Shown here: positions 9,599 to 20,646 of the stretch, in pieces
How the letters are laid out: each line of letters begins with the position of its first letter
Numbering within the stretch: position 1 is the stretch's first letter
From: Ascochyta rabiei
Lineage: Eukaryota > Ascomycota > Dothideomycetes > Pleosporales > Didymellaceae
Direction of reading: 5' to 3'
DNA: 64,000 bases
Assembly (NCBI RefSeq): GCF_004011695.2
Contig: NC_082406.1
Location: 2,232,001 to 2,296,000, forward strand
The notes under the pieces: model-generated
What the model saw: only the letters and a program-made list of their open reading frames with translations
The model's database searches: none
What the model was told of the DNA's origin: nothing
Made by a program: the position numbers and the translations under genes

Positions 9599-12500
9599 AT
9601 GCCCGCCACCGCCCAATCTTCGTCTGCGACAACGACTACGGTCGCCCCCTTCAGAGCCCCTATACCCGTCGCCCCTACTTCGCGCATCCCAATTGCGACT
9701 CGCCCTCACGATGGCCGGCCACATAGACGTCCAATGACGAGAAGGATGACCAGCGGCGATGCGGCTGTGCGGCCTCCAAACGCTGTGGTCAATGGCTTTG
9801 CTACCGGTGAGCACGGCGCAAACGAATCGTCAGACCCTGGCACCCACGTGTCGAGGAGAGCCTCATGGATGAAGCGCCTATCGACCATCTCAGTCTCGCA
9901 ACACTCGAGTAGCAACCAAAGCCCTGCGCCATTGTCTCCCTCCGTGTCTTGCTCTAATGGCTCCGTGGCCTTCTCCCACAACGGCTCCACTGTGCCCATG
10001 ATGGGCAGGCAAAGTCCACCCCAACTACCGCCGAACAAGCTCGTAAAACGGTCCTCATCAGTGCGTGCTCCTCGTGACATACACTCTGCCCATGGTCCTG
10101 GATCCCTCCGTCCCTCGTTTCGCCGCCCTGCCACCAGCCATCAACGGTCGGCAACCTTGCAGAACTACCACTCTCTGCTGCCGGTAACGACAGAATCGCC
10201 GTCGTTGGCCGTCAAGCCCTCCTCGGCGAGCACGGACAGCGAAGCTGAGTATACACACTTCTTCACCGCAAAATCATTGCGAGGAGGGACGCTGTCGAAA
10301 CGGTTTACTACAAATTCAACCAAATACAAGCGGATTTTCCCAGACGAGAAGTACCGGCCTACGTTAGTGCTTACAAGGGCAGTCGCTGAAGGTGTTGAGG
10401 AACTGGATGATTCGGCGAGCGAAGCAGGTGAAAGTGTGTTTTACGTGAGCAGGAGCAGGCCAAGCACCCCACTGAGCTTTACGGTCGCAGGCCCCAAACC
10501 CGGGGCTCCACGCTTCACGGAAAACTCACACACACGGCCTTCCACTGAACCTTCATACACCTTTGGTCCCGAGGATGCCTCACGGCGCAGGCGCTCTTTC
10601 TCAATTGCTGACCTCCTCCCTTCTGGATCTGGATCTGGATCCAGCGCCAAGAAACAGCGTCTCGCCAAACACCCTGAGACGAAATTGACCCATGGGTCAA
10701 ACCGGCGCGTTAGCTCTGATCCTGTGCTACCAACGATAGGCAAGCGCTCAAACACCTCGCACGGTGAGTTGCAAGGACCACGAAATTTGACCGACCCAGC
10801 GCCTGCGAAACGTGACATTTCTGCATCCACCAGAATGGCCAATTCCAACATCACTTGCGATGCAGCGCCTGGAGGCTCTTCAACATCGCCATTGTTCGCG
10901 CTACCGCCCCATCGCGCAATGACAGTCGCCAAGAACAGGTTGGCGTCAATGCCTCAGCTAGAGGCTATTGCCTCAGCCGCGCCAGCCACCAATCAGGCCC
11001 CACCATCGCCCTCGGCCTTAGCGCAAGCGGGCGTTCGCCCGTCGCGTCATTCCACGGCTCCCTCAGAACAAGCATCGACCTTGGTTGGCTCGTCTGATAA
11101 TGAAGTTCGCGCCGTAGGCTCCGTCGATGAGGACGACGCCGATGTTCGAAGCGAGACTCTTTATGATTCGCTGCACACCGGCGCAACCAGAAGCGTGTCT
11201 GGTGGTGGTCGAGGGCCGCGCATAGAGACGATATTCGACGAGTCTCCCCCTGCCAAGCACAGAGTGACAGCGTTGCGAGACCTGCTTCCATCTGGTGCCT
11301 TTGGAGAACTCCCGACTAGCGACCAGAGCATCGCCGAGGACGATGATAGCATCACGACACCGGTGCGCACAGTACGAGCAGAGCCGTACCTTCAGGAAGC
11401 AGTCAGCTTCCCTAGACCGATGAGCACCACCGTGTTCCCTAGCCTGATACCATCATCACCTCCGAGCATGCCCAAACCGCTTTCTCTTGGAACGCTGGAA
11501 TGGGACTCTACGGTGGGCGACGATGACAGGAGCAGTAGGTGGTTACTTGATGAACAGGAAGGTGAGGACCCTTGGGTTGACCTGCCACCAGTCAGCCATC
11601 TCGCGACGCCAATCACCCTGCGGCGTTCGAACCCGCGCTTCCTCGCTTCTGGTCCAAACTCGAAGCCAACAACTCCACAGCATGTTGCACTCGACCATGT
11701 CGACCGCGACGCTCGCAGCAGCATTTTCGATTGGTCTGAACAACAGCCTGCTGACAAGAGCTCGGGCAACCGAACGCCGCCTCGTCCCAGAACAGTGCAC
11801 GGCAAGAAAGATGCACATCGAAGAGACAGCCGATCGGTTGGCAGGCGTGCTCCAAGCGGGTTGCATGCACGCAGTCAGAGTGTTCCTGTGGTTCCAGATG
11901 TCATTGGCAAGCGTAACACGGTGGTCACAAACAAATTTGGCACTTGGGGCATAGGCAGCAAAGGTGTCACTGAAGATTGGAATGACGATTTCGATTTCTC
12001 CGAGCTTCCCGAGGAGCCCACTCCCAAGAGCGTAGCCGGATCACAACGTATCGACAGCGGTTCAGCCATGGTGGTACCCAAGAGCATCCAAGAGCAGCAG
12101 AACAATGTACTTGCAAACATCAGTCTCCTGCGCGAATGGGGACTCCTTATCGAAGAACTCAAAGAGCACAGGATTCGAGCTGTCTCCCTTGACATAGTCC
12201 AAGGGCCGCACTCCGGAATGTGGGAGGAAGTCGACGCTATGATCGACCTTGCTGATCAGGAGGCGGAGCATGAAGAGATCCCTCGCGCCTCTCCCCCTTC
12301 ATCGCTTGGATTTGACGAAGATGCTTTTGACGACGTGTCTGCCAGCCCTAATGTTGGTCGAGGAAGGCGCAAGTCGGGGTCGCCGAACGTCGATCTTAGC
12401 AAGAACCACCAAACTGTGCGCCCCCGGAAATCCATCTTACCGCCAAATGACCGAATCTTCAGCCCCCAATCGTCCCCGGTACCACCGAAGCCTCCGTACG

Positions 12501-12859
12501 AAGCGCCTGCAACACCAGAATCCAGGCCTTTCACCACGCGACCACGCAAAGATTCAGAAGCCAAAGCAAGATCAGTAATCGAAGCACTGCAGACCAGGAG
12601 AAGTGTGTTCATACCTGCTGCGGATGCACCACCTACGCCTTCTTCTAAGAAAGTCCCTTTTGATACTGCAACACTACGGCGTATCGTCCCCTACGTCAGC
12701 ACATTAACGCGCAAAGTCAAAGATACGATCAGAGACGCAGAAGGACTTTATTACAGTCCGATCACTAGCCCACAGCACGAGGAGCCTCCGTTCGCAATGA
12801 GCCCTTTTCAGCAAGATGCGGAGCTTGCATCGCACATGAAACTAATGACAGTCATGTAA
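9599..12859 (+). CDS. large Ser/Pro-rich disordered protein, unknown function
   Basis: An uninterrupted 1,086-codon frame with no visible intron. Most of it is low-complexity Ser/Pro/Thr/Arg sequence, predicted disordered by eye, with many basic-directed phosphorylation-like sites such as RRASWMKRLST and KRSSSVRAPR. The conserved-looking parts are a KFGTWGIGSKGVTEDWNDDF segment near residue 780, and a probable helix around residues 825-880 (NVLANISLLREWGLLIEEL, then MWEEVDAMIDLADQEAEHEE). The C-terminal ~80 residues (TLTRKVKDTIRDAEGLYY) also look structured. I do not recognise the family. The length, the conserved C-terminal half and the phosphosite density suggest a signalling or cytoskeletal scaffold, but that is only inference. 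The true start could be the ATG at 9599 or one near 9734. Confidence 0.8.
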   Translation: MPATAQSSSATTTTVAPFRAPIPVAPTSRIPIATRPHDGRPHRRPMTRRMTSGDAAVRPPNAVVNGFATGEHGANESSDPGTHVSRRASWMKRLSTISVSQHSSSNQSPAPLSPSVSCSNGSVAFSHNGSTVPMMGRQSPPQLPPNKLVKRSSSVRAPRDIHSAHGPGSLRPSFRRPATSHQRSATLQNYHSLLPVTTESPSLAVKPSSASTDSEAEYTHFFTAKSLRGGTLSKRFTTNSTKYKRIFPDEKYRPTLVLTRAVAEGVEELDDSASEAGESVFYVSRSRPSTPLSFTVAGPKPGAPRFTENSHTRPSTEPSYTFGPEDASRRRRSFSIADLLPSGSGSGSSAKKQRLAKHPETKLTHGSNRRVSSDPVLPTIGKRSNTSHGELQGPRNLTDPAPAKRDISASTRMANSNITCDAAPGGSSTSPLFALPPHRAMTVAKNRLASMPQLEAIASAAPATNQAPPSPSALAQAGVRPSRHSTAPSEQASTLVGSSDNEVRAVGSVDEDDADVRSETLYDSLHTGATRSVSGGGRGPRIETIFDESPPAKHRVTALRDLLPSGAFGELPTSDQSIAEDDDSITTPVRTVRAEPYLQEAVSFPRPMSTTVFPSLIPSSPPSMPKPLSLGTLEWDSTVGDDDRSSRWLLDEQEGEDPWVDLPPVSHLATPITLRRSNPRFLASGPNSKPTTPQHVALDHVDRDARSSIFDWSEQQPADKSSGNRTPPRPRTVHGKKDAHRRDSRSVGRRAPSGLHARSQSVPVVPDVIGKRNTVVTNKFGTWGIGSKGVTEDWNDDFDFSELPEEPTPKSVAGSQRIDSGSAMVVPKSIQEQQNNVLANISLLREWGLLIEELKEHRIRAVSLDIVQGPHSGMWEEVDAMIDLADQEAEHEEIPRASPPSSLGFDEDAFDDVSASPNVGRGRRKSGSPNVDLSKNHQTVRPRKSILPPNDRIFSPQSSPVPPKPPYEAPATPESRPFTTRPRKDSEAKARSVIEALQTRRSVFIPAADAPPTPSSKKVPFDTATLRRIVPYVSTLTRKVKDTIRDAEGLYYSPITSPQHEEPPFAMSPFQQDAELASHMKLMTVM

Positions 12860-14659
12860 TGTCCGCAGTCTCCAACGATGTAACGGATTTACGAGCATTC
12901 CGGCTACCCACAGAGTTCTGCTTGACAAACACCACCTGGATGATCCCCAGTAGATCACAATTGACAGATTTCCCCCGGATATTTTCCGACTTTGGATCAG
13001 AGCGTTTGAGCGAGATTGGGTCCGTTATGGATTCAATACCTGTACTTTTTTTTGTTACTATTGGCTATCATTGCTTGGTCAACATTTTGCATTTGTAGCG
13101 AAGTCGCATCTTCCCTGTTTCTCTTTTGCATAGGGTGCAGTATGCCATGGAACAGCTATGGATGAAGAGGGCAGATTGGCTGTGAAAGACGAGCATGGCA
13201 GGCATTCTGGTGTTTCCTTGACCGTCATGGGAATACAACTTCATTCCGTTTGTTCGCATCCCCAGTTGGGTTGGCTCTATGGATAATCAGGCGGCGCAGT
13301 GTGCCAGCTTTGTTCCTATGAACTTTACGGAGTATGACGGGTCATGTACAGAAGCGGACTGGATTTCGTCTTGCTACCTCCTTTCTTCTGATGCCTTGGT
13401 TTCCTTGTTCTGGTTCTTAGTAACCGTGAACGCTGCAGAAACATCATCGATATTCGACGAACAGACCCAAACATACAAAACATTGAACAAATCTGTCTTG
13501 TTTATCTTTTCAGCTTCGTGGCGACGGTACTTGATGATTTACCGCTCCGATACCGATAAAGCAGCAAGGTGGAAGCTGCGCATGCCGTATAGCCATGCCG
13601 ACAAAGTTCGGGGCAAACAAGAAGCCATCTGGTTCTCCACTTTCTTTGATTCAACAGTTTCCTGTTAGATTCAGCCGGCTCAACTCCACCATGCCTTTTG
13701 CGCGCACGCGGCCTTTTGCATGTCATCTTACTAAACGATTGTTAAGAATGCATGGCGTTCCTGGCACCTGCTAGATCTGCTAGTTGAACGCCATGGTCTG
13801 AGCTGGACACCTCATACACCGGCGTACAAAGGTACCGCAGTCGCAGCTATTGGTTGACTTGGGCTCATCATGAGATCTCGGTTAAACAAAAGCGACTCAC
13901 AGATGATACTTGTAGTAGTAATTTGCGCGATATAATATAAGGTCGAGTTCGCATGTTGATGAGCAAGGTTGCTGTTTGTTTTGTAATCCTGGCGGTAATA
14001 AACAAATGTCTTTTCCCAGCCACAATGCCGACGCTACTCGAGCCGCCGGTCCCATTTGTTGCAGCACGAACTACCCCCACTTGCATATACCTGTTTTTAC
14101 AAGTCTTCTCTTGGAAACCAGCTTCGTATGCCTGTAACTCCCATGTCTTGGAAGCTCAGGGCTTTGCAGCTCCATCTTCCAGCGGGCTGTTGCTCTCCGC
14201 CGCCCCACATTGATCCCGCCCCTAGCAAGTCATTCAGCGCACGTCTCAGCAACCAACACAAGTTGTGCTGCACTGTCAGGCCACGGTTCATGCCTCACTC
14301 GCTACCTTGCAATATCTCTACGAGACTGTGAGGGTTTGACAAGTCCTGCACTACGCTGACACCTCCACACACGATGACGTCCGCTGGTCTTGGAAGCCAA
14401 GAGTTACCACCTTGGGAATGCACCACCGCAACACTTTTGATCACGTTCATATAAGTCGCATCGCCACTGAGGGGTACAAATCCTGTCCATTCCTCTGAAT
14501 TGTCACTTGATCGCTGTTTCAATCTGACATTCTAGAACTTCACTACCTCCCTCCAACCGAACGATCTGAGCCGTGCCGTACCTGCATACTTCCCCACTGA
14601 CTCGTTTTCGTGTTCGTCTTGCATCTCACGTCAGCCCTACGTATTCTCTGTACTGCGAG
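12860..14659. other. intergenic, no convincing gene
   Basis: Holds the 3' flank of the disordered-protein gene and the promoter of the PQQ dehydrogenase gene. Several frames of 60-130 codons exist, the longest at 13279-13668, but none has recognisable motifs or a consistent splice model. A perfect 10-bp inverted repeat lies at 13751-13795. Confidence 0.5.
13751..13795. repeat. 10-bp perfect inverted repeat with 25-bp loop
   Basis: CATGGCGTTC at 13751-13760 is matched by GAACGCCATG at 13786-13795. It could form a hairpin in RNA or bind a dimeric factor. Chance cannot be excluded. Confidence 0.5.
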
Positions 14660-16255
14660 ATGGCAATGAGACGATTAACAACACTGGTTTCTATTGCTCT
14701 TACCGCCAGTGCTCAGTCTACTGCATCGAGTGCCTGCTCGAGCACAATTGCCCCACGGAATGCGGCTCCTTCGGTAGCGCCGGGTTTCCGTGTTGAGGTG
14801 GTCGCCACCAATCTGACCCGCCCGCGGAGCATTCATTTCGATTCGGAAGGTACTTTGTTGATTGTGGAGCAGGCTCAGGGTGTAAGGAGATTGAGACTGA
14901 TTGGGGATGGAAGTTGTGTGAGACAGGATGGGAGTGTTGAAAATGTCATCGACAATACGAACGTGAGTGCTTATATGTACACTTCATCAGCATATTTTGT
15001 TTCGTGCAAGAGATTAACAAATAGCAGTTGAATCACGGCCTGGCGCTTTCGGAAGACGGCCGGACACTCTACGCCTCCTCAGCAGGTGCTGTCTATGCCT
15101 GGGACTACGATGCTTCACAGGGTCAAACAACATCTGAGTCCCGCCAGATTGTAGGTGACTTTGGTCCTGAGGATGGTCACGTTACACGCACTCTACTCTT
15201 GAGCCAGAACGTCCCCGGTATGCTGTTGGTCAGTCGAGGAAGTGGTCCGAATGTTGATCCTCGTGCACTCGACCGGTCGACAGCCATATCTACGATCAAG
15301 GCTTTTAACGTCACCAACGCCACCTCTGAGGGCTACAGCTATATCAACAATGGCATGTTGCTCGGCTGGGGTTTGAGAAATAGTATTGGCGTAGCGGAAG
15401 AGCCCGTGACTGGCGGCATTTATTCGGTCGAGAACAGCGTCGACAACTTCCAAAGAGGTACTGAACTCATTAATGAGAACAACCCAGGAGAAGAGATGAA
15501 CTACCACGGATATCTAAATGGTACTCAGCCCACACAACAAGGCGGGAATTATGGCTATCCGACATGCTATGCAGCCTGGAACGTGTCTGAAATCCCTGAC
15601 AACGAGGGCATCACGGTGGGCTCACAGTTTGCTATCGGGAGTCAGAACGATACCGTCAACGATGGGAACTGCCGAGAGGAGCACGTCGCTCCCAGATTGG
15701 CATTTCAAGCTCATATGGCCCCCATCGACATCAAATTCAACCCTAACGGTACCGGCGCATGGGTCACATTCCGTGGATCATGGTAAAATCCACACTCTGA
15801 AGACCGATCTTATCATTGATTATTTGAATAGGAACCGTGAGAGCCCCATCGGCTATAAAATCAGTTTCGTCCAATTTGACGGCAACGGCTCGCCAATTGC
15901 TGCAGCAAACAGCACAACCGCAGCTGTCGATGTTGTCTATAACCCAGATCTCACGAAGTGCCCTGACAACTGCTTCCGCCCTGCGGGTATGGCTTGGGAT
16001 AGCCGGGGACGTCTGTTCTTTAGCAGTGACGCGACTGGGGAGATCTATGTCATCACGAGGGAGGACGGCAGCGGGGTGAACAGCGTGAGCCAAGTGAGTA
16101 TGCAGGCGAACGGTATTAATGGCAGCACCGGTACTGGTACTGGAACTTCGGCAACGCCTTCACCTACTGGAAGCAGTGGTGCGGCAGTCACAAAGACTTT
16201 GAGCAGTGCGGGCTTCTGGATCGCGGGCGCTGCGGCGGCCGCTTTGGCGCTTTGA
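14660..16255 (+). CDS. secreted PQQ-type sugar dehydrogenase (AA12-like), GPI-anchored
   Basis: Probably oxidises sugars (sorbosone/pyranose-dehydrogenase-like, CAZy AA12 type) at the cell surface using pyrroloquinoline quinone. Three exons, 14660-14962, 15028-15782 and 15832-16255, with 65- and 49-bp introns, give 493 aa. An N-terminal signal peptide (MAMRRLTTLVSIALTASAQS) precedes a beta-propeller with family features: LTRPRSIHFDSEGTLLIVEQ, LNHGLALSEDGRTLYASS, WGLRNSIGVA, NYGYPTCYAAW, and RGSWNRESPIGYK reconstructed across intron 2 (HGSWNR is the more usual form), then FRPAGMAWDSRGRLFFSSD. The C-terminus is Gly/Ser/Thr-rich and ends in a hydrophobic tail (FWIAGAAAAALAL), typical of a GPI-attachment signal. 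Several N-glycosylation sequons are visible. PQQ dependence is inferred from the family. Confidence 0.9.
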
Positions 16256-16941
16256 GTGTGATTAGTAGGCTTGAGAACTACGACAAATTTGTAGGTACCA
16301 ATTGAATTTGTCCTTCCAAATTCACTTCACACCATTATCATCGTCGATGTTCATCACCTCTCTGTAGTTTGGGTGCACGGGAATACCTACCTCCATATTT
16401 TGCATGTGGTTGCAGGATGTCATTGGTGCTTTCCGTTTGCACAGCAAGACCCGTCACTTTTCCTCGCAAGCTCTTGCATCTCTAATACTTGGCATTTTGG
16501 ACTGCTTTTGGTGCGATCATTCTTTCCCTGGCCCGCCATCTGCAGCGACCTTTGCCATCAGCGCGCCTTGATCCTGATTTACGGCTGTCAGCCTTCACTC
16601 GCCCGTCATTTCCAAGCACTTTTTGCCATCATTTCGGAAGCGCTGATGAATTTGCATGCGTCTTGAGTGTAAGAACAGCAAATCCAGTCGAACTTGTCTA
16701 ATTTTCACTTCGACCTGCCTCTCACATCTCAAGGTCAAGCTTCTCATTCAACGCCTTCACTTCTGACTGAACACTCGTGAAGCGTCCCTCACCCACTAAC
16801 AGCGCGCCTGGGCTCTCCGGACCCCATATAAGCTCGCAAAACATGGGCAGTACCTCTGTGCTCCTTGACGATCGACTGCAAAGCACTCGGAGCTTGCGAT
16901 TTCTCTCTTCGCGCATTACAACTTCGTCAATCTACCCCAAC
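16256..16941. other. intergenic
   Basis: 3' flank of the dehydrogenase gene and C/T-rich promoter of the next gene. A plus-strand frame at 16373-16666 begins with a non-ATG codon and shows no motifs, so it is not called. Confidence 0.5.
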
Positions 16942-18635
16942 ATGTCTCCCGGTGCAATCTTGACGCGTACAGCGTTCAACACGCTACCCATAGAGGTAAA
17001 CTGTCCGGCGGGTATCGCAAGCTGTGTAACGTGCTGACATGGTATAGCTCAACAAGGCCATCGCACACTACTTAGAAACCGACAAAGACATCGTCTCCTT
17101 CCGCCTAGTCTGTCGTGGCACCAATGACGCTATCGACGCAGACCATGGGACGTTCTGGCGACACATGTTTCGTAAGAATTACGCCTTCAAGGACGGTCTG
17201 ACCAACAAGGAGCTGAGGAGGATGTATCAGCGTCGCGCAAAGATGCTTCGACGTGGTACAGGCTACGACTTCTTTCGCGGCTACAAGAAGCGTGAGCAAG
17301 ACGTCGTGGAAGTTCTGAAAGACCTGATTGTCGGTACGTTCCCTCTTTTCTGATTCGGAGAAACATACGATGCGAAGTATCGGTGTGCGCACTCGTTCCA
17401 GAGACACTCGTGACCTCATCAATTTGTCCGATCTGACTTCCTGCAGAGTCGTTCCAAGGCACCGTTAGCTTTGACGAATATGGACGACCGCGTTGCAAGA
17501 ACCAGGACCGGTTGTTGGAGTTTGTCCTCAACTCGAAGATCCTCCTCAACGACCGGCGTCCACCAGAAGAAGCCAGCAGGGCGGAGAAGGGCGAGATCAA
17601 AGGCATGAACCCAATGCTAGTTGCCGTGAAGATCATGTGCTCGCCCCTTGTCTTCGAACATGAGAATATTAAGCATCATGTCTTCGCTGTCGAGCAGCTG
17701 CAACGAGCAGTTTATGCCGCGACCAACAAGGCCCCGATATATGAAGGCTTGGACCACACTGATCTGAATGTGGAATGGATTATGAAGTGTCTTGATTTCT
17801 TTCGTCATCACATGATGAACCAGGAAGTTATGACGCTCAGCGACGCTATGGAGAATCTGTCTACTTTGCAGAAGCCTACGGTGTGGCAGGGTCCTTTGCA
17901 GAAAGGCGCCTTTCCCCTTAGCAAACATTGGAAAGGCACATACTCTTTCCTCGATTCCAACGAACAGCGCAAGATTAGAGCTCTTCCAAATGACGACGAC
18001 AGCGAGATCTACTTCAGCGACAAAAATGTTGATGAAGGCAAGATCCAGGTATGTCATGCATGATTGTGTACGCTGCGACTGATGATGCTTTGCTAACTTG
18101 AGACAGTCTCTGGAGCTCGATTTCGATCCGGATCACCAACTGAAGTGGCCCTTGATTTTCGAAGAACGTCTAAAGTCTCTACGAAGCAATCTTGAGTCCA
18201 ACGTACCTCTCAAGACGCAGGGCCGCAGCAAGTTCAAAGATGCCGCGGGTGGCAACCTTCAGTTTATGGGCACAGGCACTGACCTTGAAGACGACTTCCG
18301 CGCCATTGGTTGGCTCAACGCTCTTCCTGACCAGTGCGGAATCCCTGGATGGCAGCGTATCACATTCATGAAGCATTTTGCAGAAGATCTTGACGATGTC
18401 GATTCGGATAACCTTTGGGCGTACGAGGGTGTGGTCCTACCTGGAGGCCGTATTATCGTCGGCCGATGGTGGTTTGCTTCCGAGACTGTGGACTTCAACG
18501 TAGGTGCCTGAAAGCGATCAGGACAAGGCTGGCACTGACTGTGAATGACAGCGTGATTACAACGGCCCCTTCATCCTCTGGGCTGCGGAGCCTGACAATT
18601 TCGATGAGACAAGCGACGACGAATCTAACAACTAA
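16942..18635 (+). CDS. F-box-like protein
   Basis: Five exons, 16942-16995, 17048-17333, 17447-18048, 18107-18499 and 18552-18635, all with GT-AG borders and matching phase, give 472 aa. The N-terminus reads as an F-box once intron 1 is removed: FNTLPIE joined to LNKAIAHYLETDKDIVSFRL, then VCRGTNDAIDADHGTFWRHMF. Such a domain would bind Skp1 in an SCF ubiquitin ligase (family knowledge). The rest is a large C-terminal region typical of fungal F-box proteins with no repeat I recognise; it includes GWQRITFMKHFAEDL and GGRIIVGRWW. It ends with an acidic tail (DETSDDESNN). The substrate is unknown. It is convergent with the P450 gene downstream. Confidence 0.85.
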
Positions 18636-18983
18636 CAAGAGATCAAAGCCTTCCATCTCTCTAGAGGCTCTTAGCTGGTCTCCTGGCGTCGGCTCGATCC
18701 TAGAAAGTCTGTGGATCATTAGCGAAAGCCCACCTTTCCACAATCACACGATCCTCTTACCAGCGTTTGGGAGTTTGGACACATGCTACACGATAAAAGT
18801 TATTGTGATTGCATATATATTGAGCAACGAGGCTGGACATATGCATTTACTCGAGGAGGTTGGAATTTTCACATAAACTCTTTACGACCGATATATCCTT
18901 TACACTCTACCAGCTCCATTAAACATACTCGAGACGCTAGACACATGCAGTCAACTACTTTGCATGAAAATACAACACCACCT
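18636..18983. other. 3'-3' intergenic region
   Basis: Short AT-rich stretch between two convergent genes, holding their terminators. Nothing else seen. Confidence 0.6.
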
Positions 18984-20646
18984 CTACATCAAGTGTTTAG
19001 TCTTCTCTTCACTCTCGCTGATCCACTGATCCAGCTTCGTGCGATCCCTCGGTTTGAACCCGACTTTGAAGTACTTCGGTTCCATGGTCAAACTCGTAGG
19101 AATGTCGTTCGCTTCCAGACAATCCATAATGGCCTCATCCCTTGGATCCGTTGGTGGCGTGAACTCAAACGCACTTATCAATCGCACAAAGGCAGTGAAA
19201 AGTTCCCTGTTGGCCAAATGACTACCCACGCACATGCGCGACCCAGCGCCGTATCCGTAGTGCGGTGTGCCTGCGCCTTCAGGAACGTTGAGGTACCGCT
19301 CTGGGTCGAACTTGTCCGGGTGCTTGAAGTGCTCTGCATCGTAGTCGGCAGCATAGGCGTTCATGTAGAATGTCGTCCCTGCCGGGATGACGGCGCCGTT
19401 CCACTCAATCGGCTTAATGGATACGCGGGGCAGGCAGATGGGGATGACGGTCCAGTAACGCAGGATTTCCTTGTACAGGGCGGTAATGTAGGGGATCTTT
19501 TCTTCGTGCAGACAGCGTTCCCAGGCGTCGCCGTTGGGGTAGACAGACATGATCTCCCTGTACGCCCTGGCTTGGATCTTCTGGCCGTCGGGCGTGGCGA
19601 GGTAGGCAATGCCCATGATTAGGTTGCCGGGGACGGTATCGAGGCCGGCGCTGACCATGGTCAAACAAATTGACTTTATTTCGGCTGTGCTTTGTCAGTA
19701 TGGACGGAGATGCGTTGAGAGCTATGGTGTGGCGTACCTCTGTTCAGCTTAGCCTCTGGATCTTTGATGATGTTTCCAGTGATGCAAGGCTTGTCTGTGC
19801 CCTTCTGGATCTTCTCCTCCAGAGTGTTGAGCAGCTTGTCCATGTACACATCTCGTCTATTCTTGAACTTGATTGCTTCGTTACTCTGGCTGGGAAACAA
19901 TCGCAGCAGCGGGACGTAGTCTTGCCAGTTATTGCTTGTGGATCTGAAGTTTCCTACTCCACGCTCAACATCTACAATCTCCTTCAGCAGCGGCGCATCC
20001 TTGTTTCCGTCAATGCGATATCCGTAGTTCAGTGTCAGAGAAGTGTTGAGCGCGTATCGTTGCCAGTAGGCGCGAGGGTCAAGATCGATCTCGCCGCCCT
20101 TGCTGTCGGAGAGGAGTTCTTTGATAGAGACGCAGGACTCTAGGTCGATGAGGGGCATGTAGGATTGGACGGCTGGGCGGTTCAAGGCAGTGGCAGCTGC
20201 CTTCCGTCGGTTCTTGCAGGACTCGTCCCATGGGGAGGTACCGATCGTGAAGCCTTGGGACGAGGAGACTACTTTATGAAAGGTATGGAGCATAGGCCTT
20301 GAGATCAGTGCAGACTGGTTTGTGATCCAGAGATGACGGACCGAGTCGAAGGAGTTTGCAAAGACAATTCTCTGTAGTAAAGCATAAGCTCTAGGCTTCT
20401 GTGAGAGTGGGGCTGCGATTTCCTTACCTTGTTGCCCATTCGAACCTGGAAGACTGGTCCATACTTCTTCGCCCATCCTTGTGCTACCTTTGCGTGATTT
20501 GTACCGAGCTCATACAAACTACCAAAGAGAGGCAGGCCAGGCACCTCTGGTAGGCCCTTGATGTGAGGTGTGTCGGTTCCATACAAAAACCTGTATAGGA
20601 ATAAACTAACAACCACAGCGCCGGCGACGTAGATTGGTATCGACAT
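18984..20646 (-). CDS. CYP504-type cytochrome P450, phenylacetate hydroxylase-like
   Basis: In aspergilli, CYP504 enzymes hydroxylate phenylacetate (PhacA) or 3-hydroxyphenylacetate (PhacB) and feed homogentisate formation. Exons 20646-20428, 20371-19738 and 19684-18984, with 56- and 53-bp introns, give 517 aa. A single N-terminal membrane anchor (IYVAGAVVVSLFLYRFLY) is followed by a Pro-rich hinge (GLPEVPGLPLFGSLYELG). The I-helix reads SAGLDTVPGN, the K-helix EILR, then FDPERY, and the heme loop YGYGAGSRMCVGSHL with the Cys ligand. The usual Phe of the heme loop is Tyr. The next two genes encode fumarylacetoacetase and homogentisate dioxygenase, which strongly supports this substrate class. 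I cannot decide between a PhacA- and a PhacB-type activity from sequence alone. Confidence 0.9.

Noticed and set aside
13279..13668. 129-codon ATG frame after the disordered-protein gene
   Set aside because: No domain, no good context, composition not clearly coding. Left uncalled, though a small lineage-specific gene cannot be excluded.
16373..16701. overlapping small plus-strand frames
   Set aside because: Two frames overlap each other, the first begins with a non-ATG codon, and neither shows motifs.
18783..19622. 279-codon plus-strand frame
   Set aside because: Covers the last exon of the P450 in antisense and the convergent intergenic gap; no motif.
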